Below are positions 34,701 to 46,700 of a stretch of 64,000 nucleotides of DNA, in pieces. The notes beneath the pieces are model-generated. The model was given only the letters and a program-made list of their open reading frames with translations. It was not told the origin of the DNA and did not search any database. This stretch comes from Symbiodinium natans. Taxonomy: Eukaryota; Sar; Dinophyceae; Suessiales; Symbiodiniaceae. Location of the stretch: NCBI GenBank assembly GCA_905221605.1, contig CAJNDS010002241.1:460820-524819 (forward strand), in the 5' to 3' direction. Each line of letters starts with the position of its first letter. Position 1 is the stretch's first letter. The position numbers and the translations under genes are program-made.

Positions 34701-37700
34701 TCGTGGTAGACAAGGTCTGGTCATCCTTCCTCGGTTCTCTGCATTGCGAAACTTGGGTTTAGGTGTTTAGGGTTTAGGGTTTGGGGTTTAGGGTTAAGGG
34801 TTTAGGGTTTAGGGTTTTTGCATGCTAAACTACAAATGTTGCCCCGAGACCTCGAGCAACCGATACGTCTTTGGAGAACGTTGAAGCCCTGATATGGATC
34901 CCCACATAGTACGATGCCCTTATACCAAGGACACCACTAAGGTACCCCTAAACCCTAAACCTTAAACCCTAAACCCTAAACTCCAATAAGGCACGCCTAC
35001 TTTTCGGAAACCCTCAAATGGCTGAGTATAGTTCTGTCGGCTTTCAAATCCAGGGCCAGTCTCTATATGTACACAAAAGTAAACTTCAACCTCACAAGCA
35101 CCACCACATCTTCTAAACGCCTGAACCCTTGATCCGACAACCGGAAAATTGAGCAAACACCCGACTAAGTGGCAAATTTCACACTAAAAACTCGACAGAA
35201 GTCTTTTTGTGGGTCGGTGTTTTGAGGTGATGTCTGCTGTTGTTAAAACAGTGCGCAAGGTGACATTAAGGGCCTGTGTAGTTTGGTTCAACTTGTCTAC
35301 CTTGGTTGAAACATCTTGAAAATCCGCCAAATTCATGCAACAACTAGTGGGCGTGGATGGAAGTTATGTTTAAGTGGGTCGGAATTGTTTTGGTGGTGGT
35401 TTCAAGCCCCAGCTAAGCCCTAAAAGCCCACGAATGAGCCCTGAACCCTAAACCCTGGAAGTCGCAAACCCAACTGTAAACTCCACTTCGCAAGACGCGG
35501 GAATCCCTAAATTAACCCTAAACCCTAAACCCTAAACTCTAAACTCTAAACCCTAAACCCTAAACCCTAAACCCTAAACACAACCTCAAGAAGACACGAG
35601 AAAAGCCCAGGCTCATCTTCGGCCGGCGGATCTCCACTTTTCCGCCTCCCAGTTGCTTACTTGGAGGTTCATGGTAGTTAGTAACCCAAGTATAGCTGTA
35701 ATAGGGCTTAGGATTGAAAGTTTAGGGTTGAGGGTTTAAGGTTATAACTGTAATTACTTATAACTGTGCTTAGAACCATATTCGGGCACTTGGGGGGCTT
35801 ATAAGTGGGTTACCCAACTATAAGCACCTGAACCTCCAAGTAGGCCTTGTTTTATTGCACCTGTACATGCTGGGATGTTTCCCCCCGTACACGAACAGTC
35901 CTTGTAGTCTCCAGTTTAGGGTTTAGGGTTTAGGGTTTAGGGTTTAGGGTTTAGGGTTTTGCGTTTAGGGTTTACGGTTTAGGGTTGGGATGTTCACCCT
36001 TGTACTAACAGTCCTTGATAGGGATTCTACTACCCCCCTTTTCTTAATCCTTCTTGAGGACTGTTAGTATAAGAGCCAAACATCCGAACCTTTATACTTT
36101 ATTAGATTTTGTTAATTAGGCCAATCAATATACACCATGGCTACACTATCCCAATCAATGCATTGGGGCTTCGGGGTCTAAACACTAACCCCCCCCCCCC
36201 CCCGTTTTGGGTAAGGGCTGTACGGCGAACTACGAAGATGACCTCTGCAAGGGTATTTTGGGTACGCAATCTGTTTGCTTGAAGCAATACAGGGATGAGA
36301 AGGGGATGCAGTTCATACCGGTCATTGCATAGGCTCGGAAACACCCTCATTACATACTTACCACCCATGTACAACCCCCCCCCCCCCCCCCCCCCCCCCG
36401 CGCCCGGAAAATCGTGCTAAACTGCGGGAAGCCCCCCAAAACCCTAGGCCCTAAACCCTACTTGGAGGTTCATGGGACTTAATAACCACTTATAACTGGG
36501 CTTATAACCCTACTTATAATAGGGATAACCCCTATAAGGCCCTTTAGGGGTATTATAAGTGGCGTTATAAGTACAGTTGTAATTGGTTAGTAAGTACCAT
36601 GAACCTCCAAGTATGACAAAAACCCCAAACCACCCTGTTTCTGAGCTCCCACACCTCGGCGTTCTCGGATATTTCGGGCCAGGGTCGGAAATCCTTGTCG
36701 CGGCTGAGCTGAAGGGGAGGCAGAATATCCTTTCAGGGTTTAGGGTCTAGGGTTTAGGGTTTAGGGTTTGGGGGAGTTCTCAGGGTACCTTTAGAAACGT
36801 GTCCTGGATGTGCTAGCTTTACAAGCAGGTAAGTAGAGTTATCAGGGGTGCCCTAAATTGGGTTTTGAGGATCCTAACTTCGGTTATACGCCCCTTGACT
36901 TTAGCCAGTATGGTAAGGGAGCCCCTCCTTGTAGGGTTTAGGGTTTAGGGTGTAGGGCTTAGGGCTTAGGATTTAGGACCTAGTCCTTGCGGTTGAGGGA
37001 ATCTTATCAAGAAAACGGCGCTAGTTTTCCATACTCGGGCCGCCTTTTGGCTCTACCCCTACACACGAGGGACCTTATCGGCGGAACCTGGGCCCGAAAC
37101 CCTAAACTTTCAAAACAGAGGGGGGGTTAGTAGGGGAATCCATAAGTTGCGGTTTAGGGTTTAGGGTTTAGGGTTTAGGGTTTAGGGTTTAGGGTTTAGG
37201 GTGTAGGGGAACCCATGAGTTGGGGTTCATTACTCCACCCGGCCCTAAGCCCGAAGCCATGGCACGACCTTCTAGGAGCCCCCAGACCGAAGACCTCTGG
37301 GGTTTAGGGTTTAGGGTTTGGGGTTTAGGGTTTAGGGTTTAGGGTTTGGGGTTTGGGGTTTGGGGTTTGGGGTCTTGGGTTTGGGGGTTGGGGGTTGGGG
37401 TTTGGAGTTTGGGGCTTGGGGTTTGGGTGTCAGGTCGAAGCCCAATAGAAGAGCCCATAACCCAAAATAATCAGCCGGTCGAGCAGCGGGGATGAGGAAA
37501 GATGGACTCGTCGGGAAGGAAGAGGCTGTCCAGAACCGGGCCTGTCAAATCGCGCCCCCAACAAGGGTTCGGGTTTGGGTGCTTAGGGTCTAGGGTCTAG
37601 GGTTTCGGGTGTTTAGGATTTGTCCGTGGAACCCTATATACATCCTGAACCCCAAACCCAAAACCCAAAACCCTGCCTCACCCTTCAACCCGAAAGAGGC

Positions 37701-40700
37701 ATTCAACCTACAAATCCTCGAAACCCCCTGTCAACCCTGTCAACCCGAGAGACCCTACATCACCAACACTCCAGCCCTGAACCCCTAAACCCTTCAATCT
37801 TCGTTGACCCCAAACCCTAAACCCGGAACCCTAAACCCTACACCCTCAACCCTGAACCCTGAACCCTGAACCCTGGACCCTGAACCCTGAACCCAAAAAC
37901 CCTAAACCCTAAACCCTAAACCCTAAACCCTAAACCCTACCACCTTCAATCTTCGTTGACCCAAACCCACGCCTCGGACTTGGGTTTCCCCGACGCCCAG
38001 GAGGGGGAAGGCCGTAACAGTCGGGGCCACCTCGCATCGTAGGGTTTAGGGTTTAGGATTTAGGGTTTAAGGTTTAGGGTTTAGGGCTTGGGGTTTAGGG
38101 CTTAGGGTTTAGGATTTAGGGTCTAGGGTTTAGCCCCAAACCCTGAAACCTAAGCCCTCGAGCCTAATTAGCAGCCAAAGCTCCTCAACCCGAAGCACTA
38201 AACCTGTGAAACCCAAACCCTAAACCCTAAACCCTAAACCCTAAACCCTAAACCCTATGGCCCGATCAGCTCTGAGGCCCCACCACCGCTTCGAGTCGGA
38301 AGATACCTTGAGACAACTTAGTTGCTGAGTTCAGAAGCCCCCGAAAAGTTTACACTTTCAGTTCTTTTAGGGGATTAGAGTAGCCAAAAAGTGTAATTGA
38401 AGTGTACTCATTCAGCTACCAAGACAAGGCTTCGATGATGAACCCTACGTCCCACACCCTCAGCCCTGTCCAAACCCTCAGCCCGACACCCGAAACCCCA
38501 AACTTCAAAATGCCTTACGTCCTCGCCCTCAACTCTAAACTTTAAAACTAAATACCCTAAACCCTAAACCCCCAGCAAGGGTACACCTCCATTCAGGGCA
38601 GGGCATGGAGCTCTCAGAGAGGGGGGGGGGCCTCATCAACCCAAAACCCTAAACCCTAAACTCCCTAAACCCCAAACCCTAAACTCCCCAAACCCTAAAC
38701 CCTAAACCCCAAACCCTAAACCCTAAACCCTTAACGGCGGCGAGGGGGGGGCGCCTCATCGGGACGCAGGGCCCCGCGGAGCCGGCGCCTGCGCAGCGCC
38801 AGCTGCGCCTCGCAGGCGGAGTTTAGGGGTTTAGGGTCTAGGGTTTAGGGTTTTGGGTTTAGGGTTTAGGGTTTCGGGTTTGGGGTTTAGGGTTTAGGAG
38901 TTTAGGGTGTAGGGGACACCTCTAAAGGGTGTAAAGGGCATGGGGGTTAGGGGCTTAGGAATCTACGGATCTAAGGTTCAGGGTGCTAGGAATTTAGGGT
39001 TAAGGTTTTAGGGAGATATGAGGCGTAGGGCGTTCGGGGTTTCTGGGTTCAAGGGTTTAAAGGGTTTGGGCTCAGGGAGAAGGGCTTCGTGGCTTGGGGT
39101 TGTAGGCTTAAGGGGTTCTAGGTCTCAGGGTGTTTTAGGTTTACAGGCTTATCTGAAGCAACAGTATACCAAGCAGTATGAGATAGAAATGCAAAAGTAC
39201 CTGGTGGTTGATTTGCTACACTCACTAGACCCAAGAGGAACCTAGGAGCAAAGAAGGGTGCCCTGTTAGGTTTAAAAGGGGGCTCGCAGAAAAACAGCCC
39301 TAAACCCTAAACCCTAAACCCTAAAGCCTAAAGCCTAAACCCTAACCCTAAACCCTGAACCCTAAAGCCTCAAGGGCCTGATTACCCAGCTTTGGGCTTG
39401 CCAAGGTTGGGAGATTCGGGATCGCAGCTGCCTCAGCCGTGGCTGCAGCCGCCAGACCTTCGTAGGGCCTCGCAGGGTTTAGGGTTTAGGGTTCAGGGTT
39501 CAGGGTTTAGGGTTTAGGGTGGGCAGGAGGGGAGTCTTAGACTGAAGAGATAAAACCCCAAACCCTCATCCCTAAACCCCAACATCCCAAGCCCCTGACT
39601 CCATATCCAAAGTCAGCCCAAGACGCTATCTCCACACCGCGAAAATGTGAAACTATCCCAGAGCCTAACAGTGAACTAACCGGCAACCCTAAACCCTCCC
39701 TAGCCCCCGCGTAGCCCTTAAGCCTTAACCCTTAGGCCCACGCCCTAACCCTAAACCCGAAACCCTAAACCCCAAACCCTAAACCCTAAACCCTAAACCC
39801 TAAACCCTAAACCCCCTAGCCCTCCCCGTTTCTGTGTCTCCTTCCCGGCGTCGACTCGAGCATCCAACGCCCAAACTCGGGCATCCAGGCCTCAGCGTAT
39901 CATGGGGATGCTTTAGTTGGGGTTTGGGGTTTGGGGTTTGGGGTTTGGGGTTTAGGGTTTAGGGTTTAGGGTTTAGGGTTTAGGGTTTAGGGTTTAGGAC
40001 TCTAGGACTTAGGGCTTAAGGTTTAGGGTTTAGGGCTTTGTATAGGGTTTAGGGCATTGATGAACTCAAAGAAGAAACCACACACCAAATCACATTCACT
40101 GTACTATCCCTACTGTGGCAACTTAATTTAGGCTCCGCCGTAGCAACCCTGTGTAAGGGGCCGACAGTCATTGTTAAGGCTTTCGAAAGCTATGGTTTAG
40201 GGTTTAGGGTTAACTAGGGCGTTGGGACTTAGGGTTTGGGCGGGGGGGGGGGTGGGGGCGGAGGTAAGAAAAGGTTGTGGGTTTCGAGATTGCCGGGCAA
40301 CAGCATAAACGCCATACAAGCCCCATAAACCCCGTGCAACCCTATAAGCCACAAAAGCCCTCTGAAGCCACAAAAGCCCTCTGAAGCCGCATGAGCCACT
40401 TAAACCCCAAAATCACTGTAAAACCCGTCTTATAATACCCCACAAGCCCCACCCCCCCCCCCCAAAGACCCTTAGCCCGCAACCCTCCCTGATATTGCTG
40501 AACCCTTCACCCTAGACCCTAAGTGGAAGTCATGAAACGGAAGCCTTTGAGGATATTCTTCGCTCCCCTAGGGAATACCCTGAACCCTGAACCCTGAACC
40601 CTAGACCCTAAGAAGGTAGACCATACACCCTGCTTCAATCCAAGAAGCGCAGCCTTCTGCCCCAGATTCCTGCAAGTGCTCCTGGCAGCTGTGAAATCCA

Positions 40701-43700
40701 GGAAACTTCGTGCCCTAACTTCGTGCCCTAAACTGTAGAAATCCTAAACCCTAAGCTCTAGAAACCCTAGAAACCCTATAAACCCGAAATTGCTTTGGGG
40801 GGGGGGGCTCAGGGGCCCGAAGCCCTAAACTTTCCGGTCAACTAAGACACATGTCCGGCCCGTGGCCATCGTCTCTAGCACCCTCCCATATGCCACCCTA
40901 AACCCTAAACCCTAAACCTTAAAACAGAAACCCTAAACCATCCCTAAACCCTAAACCCTAAACCCTAAACCCTACACCCTATAGCATGCCTCGACCTCTC
41001 TTCGTGGGCGTTTTTGGGATCTTCAGAGAACACCTCTCCTAGGCCCAAGAGCAACCTAGGAAACCCTAAACCCTAAACCCTCAACCCTAAACCCTAAACC
41101 CGAAACCCGAAATCAAGAGAGTCGGGGAGCGTTGAAAGCTGCCCCCTACACCTGGAGGTTTTGAAGATGCCAAGAAGCCTTAGGTTTAGGGCATAGGGTT
41201 TAGGGGTGTAGGGGGGTTTAGGGTTTAGGGTTTGAGGGTTTAGGGTGTAGGGTTTAGGGTTTTAGGGGGAGCTAAGGGTGCGGGAGTTTAGGGTTTAGGG
41301 CTCAGGCTTTGTGAGCGCTAAGGTTACAGGGCTTGGGGTGCTGTGTTTCTTCTCTTTGTTTAAGAATATGCCCCCCCAACCTAGTACAAATGCAGGTCGA
41401 CACCCTCAAACCCTCAGCTCTAGGAATGTCGGGGTCTCCCGGCAAGCAAACCTAAACCCTAAACCCTAAACCCTAAACCCTAAACCCTAAACCCAAAGTC
41501 CCAAACCAACTCGGCATTAAGCTGAACTTGCTTGAACACAAACCCTGATCCCCTACAGAGCCTCCGGTTAGGGTTTAGGCCTTAGGGCTTAGGGCTTAGG
41601 ATTTAGGGTTCCTCTAACCCCCCCACCAAAAAACGCAAAACAATTTAGGTTTCAGGGCATAGGATTGAGGGTTAAACTCTCTAGGCTCTAAACCCTAAAC
41701 CCTAAATCCTAAACCCTAAACCCTACATCCTAAACCCTAAACCCTGTAAGCCCTAAATGCGCCCTGGGCCGCCTCCTTCTCGCGCAGCTCGCGGAGGATC
41801 TCAGGACCTCGGGAGAGGAACTACAATGCGGTTTAGGGTTTAGGGTTTAGGGTTTAGGGTTTAGGGTTTAGGGTTTAGGGTTTAGGGTTTAGGGTTTAGG
41901 GTTTAGGACTTAAGGTTTAGGGTTTCGGGCTTAGGGGGGATCATCTTTATACCCTAAACCACTCAGATGCCTTTTCGGGCTCCGCGCGTTGAGGTCTTCA
42001 GGTTTCTACAGCCCTGAACCCTCAACCTGAAAAGACCCAAACACCGCAGACAAAAATAAACAGAGGCACTCAGCCCCTAATTATACCCTAAAGGTGTATG
42101 GTTTAGGGCATAGGGTTTCGGGCTTAGGGGCCTGAATGCAGGGTCAAAAAGACAACAACAAAAAATTATTTCGAACATCCCCACCCTCTCTTGGTAGAGA
42201 TACTCTGGGGTTGGGCACTCCAGGGAGACTCTGGGGCTGGGCACTCCGGGGACACTCTGGGGTTGGGCACTCCATGGGCACTCCGGGACACTCTGGGTTG
42301 GGGTTGGGCTCTGGGGCTGGGCACTCCGCACACTCTGAGGTTGGGCAACGCCAGGGAGACTCTGGGGTTGGGCACTCCAGGGAGACTCTGGACTCCAGGG
42401 GTACTGTAGAGTTGGGCAGGGACACTTTGGGGTTGGGCACGCCAGGGATGAGGGAGGAGTAGACCGGGCGAGGAGAAGAGTTCCGGGCCAGGAGAAAAGT
42501 TCCGGGCGAGGAGAAAAGTTGAGTTTAAAATCTAACAACCCCACACCGAGGGTGGGGAACAAAGAATATTCTTATAAGGGAAATATAGGGATTATTGGTA
42601 TTTCATGGTTTTTGGAGGTTCTTTAGCAAATAGTAGATTATAAGGGAATCCTACTATTTGGGGGCCTATACTAGGGCTCCCATATTGTCGTAAACCTCCC
42701 CCATATTTTGTGTCTACCATCGCTGAGCTGCCCAATGTCCATGACAGAAAGCGCAGACGTGCCAGATGCGGGATCGCTTGGCCCAGACACAGGGTTTAGG
42801 GTTTAGGGTTTAGGGTTTAGGGTTTAGGGTTCAGGGCTCGCAGCAGCCAGTGCATGTGGGGGAGTGGTGGTGCCGCAGCAACCACCTTCGTCCGCCCAGC
42901 CGAGACAGCTTTAGGCTTGGGCTAGCAACGGTGTGAAACGTGCTGAAAATTTCCATGCCCCGACGCCTCGGGCCCTACAGCCACTTGCAAACGCAAGGGC
43001 CTTTGCCAGCTCCAGTTCCTGGGGTGACGGGGTGCTGAGGGGCCAGCCCCGTTTCGATCTGTCGTCCGACTTGAGCATTTTCGATCGCAAGAAATTTCCA
43101 GTCTGCACAAAGCCGCTCGACAACGCTCAACTGTTGTGCTTTGAACTCTTTGACAACTTATTTATGAGTAGGTTCCCTGATAAGGAAAACAGGGAAATTA
43201 AGTGTGATCCCAAAGCACAACCCAGTCAACCTCAAAGGCCCTATAAGCCTCAACCCTAAGGACCCCAACCCCTAAATAACCCATTGGCCACCTCGTGCGC
43301 GAGGCATGGTAGCGGCATTGGCTGTGCCTAAACCTTGCAGCCTCCAATCTCTAAAGCCCTAAACCCCAAACCCTCAACCCTAAACCTCAACCCAATCCCT
43401 CAACTCCAAGCCCTAAACCCTAAAGTCCTCAACCTCAAACCCTAAACCTCAAACCCTAACCCCAAAACCGTAAACCTCAAGCTCCACACCCCAAACCCCA
43501 AACCACAAACCCTAAACCCCAAACCCTAAACCCCAACAACCCTAAACCCCAACAACCCTAAACCCCAAACCCTAAACCCCAAACCCTAAACCCTAAACCC
43601 CAAACCCCAAACCCTAAACCCCAAACCCTAAACCCCAAAAACCCTATACCCCAAACCCCAAACCCTAAACCCTAAACCCCAAACCCCAAACCCTAAACCC

Positions 43701-46700
43701 CAAACCCTAAACCCCAAACCCTAAACCCCAAAAAACCCAAACCCCAAACCCCAAACCCTAAGCCCAAAACCCTGAACCCTAAACCCCAAACCCCAAACCC
43801 CAAACCCTAAACCCCAAACCCCAAAAACCCTAAACCCCAAACCCCAAACCCCAAACCCCAAACCCCAAAAACCCAAAACCAAAACCCTTAAACCCAAAAC
43901 CCCAAACCCCCAAACCGAAACCCCAAAACCCCAAACCTTAAACCAAACAAAACCCCCCAAACCCCCCAACCCAAACCCCACCCAACCCTAAAACCCCAAA
44001 CCCCAAACCCCAAACCCTAAACCCAAACCCCAACTAAACCTAACCCCCTAAACCCCAACCCAAACCCCAAACCCCCACCAAACCCGAAAACCCCAAACCC
44101 CAAACCCCAACCCTAAACCCCAAACCCCAAAACCCCCAAAACCCCAATAACCCAACCCCAAACCAACCCCAAAAACCCCCAAAACCCTAAACCCAAAACC
44201 CCAAACCCAAACCCTAACCCCAAACCCCCCCCAAACCCCAAACCCTAAACAAACCCTAAACCCCAAACCCCAAAAACCCTAAACCCCAAAACCCCAACCC
44301 CAACCCCAAACCCAAACCCTAAACCCCAAACCCTAAACCTAAACCCCCCCAAACCCCAAACCCAAACCCTAAACCCCAAACCCTAAACCCAACCCCCCTA
44401 AACCCCAAACCAAACCCCAAACCCAAACCCAAAACCTAAACCCTAAACACAACCCAAACCTAAACCCTAAAACCTAAACCAACCCAAAAAACCCCAAACC
44501 CGAAACCCCAAACCCAAACCCTAAACCCTAAACCCAAACCCTAAACCCCAAACCCTAAACCAACCCCAACCCCCCAAACCCCAAACCCTAAACCTAAAAC
44601 CCTAAACCCTAAACCCAAACCCTAAACCCCAAACCCCCCAAACCCGAAACCCCAAACCCTAAACCCTAAACCCCAAACCCCAAACCCCAAACCCCAAACC
44701 CCAAACCCTAAACCCTAAACCCTAAACCCTAAACCCTAAACCCTAAACCCCCCCCTTACTTAGGGCTCGTTGTAGTCCCCGCAGCTGCGCAGTGCCGCCA
44801 CCACGTCCCGGGAGGTGTCGCTGTGCTGAAGGCGGAGGACCTGGTGTTCAAGCTTGAGGGCTTAGGGGTTTTTGGGGGTTTAGGGTTTAGGGTTTAGGGT
44901 TTAGGGTTTGGGGTTTGGGGTTTGGGGTTTAGGGTTTAGGGTTTCGAATTCTGAGTTTAGGTTTAGGGTTGCTGGCTTAGGGATTTTGCGCTAGGCCCCT
45001 GAAGCCCTCTGAAACATATTCCTAAACAAGATCTTCTTAAAGTAAGGGAACATAACCAAATATCCCAAGGGCCTAACCAGTTAGGGTTCAGAGTTTAGGG
45101 TTTATGTAGGGTTTGAGGCCTTAGGGCTTTTAGGGCTTATAGGGTCCCTAACCTCGACCTGGGGAGAATTGTTTAGGTGTAGGGTTTCGGGCTTACGCAA
45201 GGGAGGCGGGGGGGGAGGGGGGAAGGGGGGGCAGCCCTTTATTTTGGTTCTGCAGGTTTAGGGTTTAGGCTGTAAGGGCTTGAGGTTTAGGGCATTTAGG
45301 GTTTGGAGGGTTTAGGGTTGCAGTTTACGGCTTTAAGGGACTTCGTGCTCAAACCTGCGTATAAGTTCGGAATAATTGCTAGTAGTATTCTCTTCTGGTT
45401 CTTCGAGAATTAGACTATAGCAAACCCCCAAAACCCTATTCGAATTATTAAGGCCCGTGTATTAGAGACCGAAGCCCTAAGCCCTAAGCCCTAAGCCCTA
45501 AGCCCTAAGCCCTAAACCCTAAACCCTAAACCCTAAACCCCAGACCCTAAAGGCTTAGAGAGCTGAAGGGCTTTCGGGCCTGGTGCTCCACTTCGTCGCC
45601 CCACTTGAACGGATCGCCCTCCGTGGCACCGCAGGTCCTCTTCTGGGAGCTCAGAGAGTTTAGGGTTTAGGGTTTGGGGTTTGGGGTTTGGGGTTTAGGG
45701 TTCAGGGTTTAGAGGGTTTAGGGTTTAGGGTTTAGGGTTTAGGGTTTAGGGTTTAGGGTTTAGGGTTTAGGGCGCGCGTTGCGGGATTCAGGTCTTTTGG
45801 TTGGGGCTGAGGTGGGTTTCGAGGGTCCTCAAACCCAGAAAGCTCTCCTGAACTTCCCTAAGCCCTAAACCCTAAACCCTAGACCCTAAACCCTAAACCC
45901 TAGACCCTAAACCCTAAACCCTAAACCCTACACATAACCCCTAAGCCCCTACGCCCTGAACCCGAACTCCCTGCAAGAAGGGGCGTCTTAGGGAAGCCCC
46001 AACCCTAAACCATACCCATACAAAACATTGGCAGTACCAGAAACATCAAACCTGTCTTCCGTGTTGGGAAGCAACCAAAAGTGGCTAGGGCTCAGGAGCC
46101 CTAAACCCTAAACCCTAAACCCTAAACCCTAAACCCTAAACCCTAAACCCTACATGGCTTTAGGGCCTCAAGCTTCAGGGTTGGAGGCCTTTGGGCTTTC
46201 GCCCCGCTCCGAAGAAGAGAGCTACTTGGCAGCCCAGTAACCATCTTATGATAGGGGCACCTTTTTTGAGTTGGTTACTTTATAAGGAAACCTTGATTCA
46301 ACAAAAAAAGGTTTAGGGTTTAGGGTTTAGGGTATATTATGATAAGGGCACCCTTTTTTTGAGTTGGTTACTTTATAAGGGAGCCTTGAACCAAAAAATA
46401 GGGTAAAGGGTACCACTGGGCTATCAAGGCTACAAGAAGCGAGTACGGGCAGGCTTCTGAAACAAAAGGTTGATCCTTACAGAGCCGCTTGGGGTTTAAA
46501 GGGTTTAGGCTTTAGGGTTTAGAACTTAAGACCGGCCCTAGAGCCTGAAACGTAAACCTACTGAAGCCTAAGCCCGACGCCTGAAAATGGACAAGAACTG
46601 CTCGATGCCATGCTCGCGCACATACCTGAAAGATGGGATCTGACACTTGGGGCCTTCAGCCTAGGATTTACGTTTAGGGTGTAAGTTGGGAGTTCGGGTG

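Noticed and set aside
42840-42905. Coding-like minus segment between GCL exons 5 and 6 (VVAAAPPLPHMHWLLR)
   Set aside because: Could be an extra exon in a weakly conserved region, but no GCL similarity decides the frame.
43721-44266. Gly/Phe/Trp-rich frames of 72-86 codons on the minus strand
   Set aside because: Translation of degenerate CCCCAAA repeats; no unique sequence.
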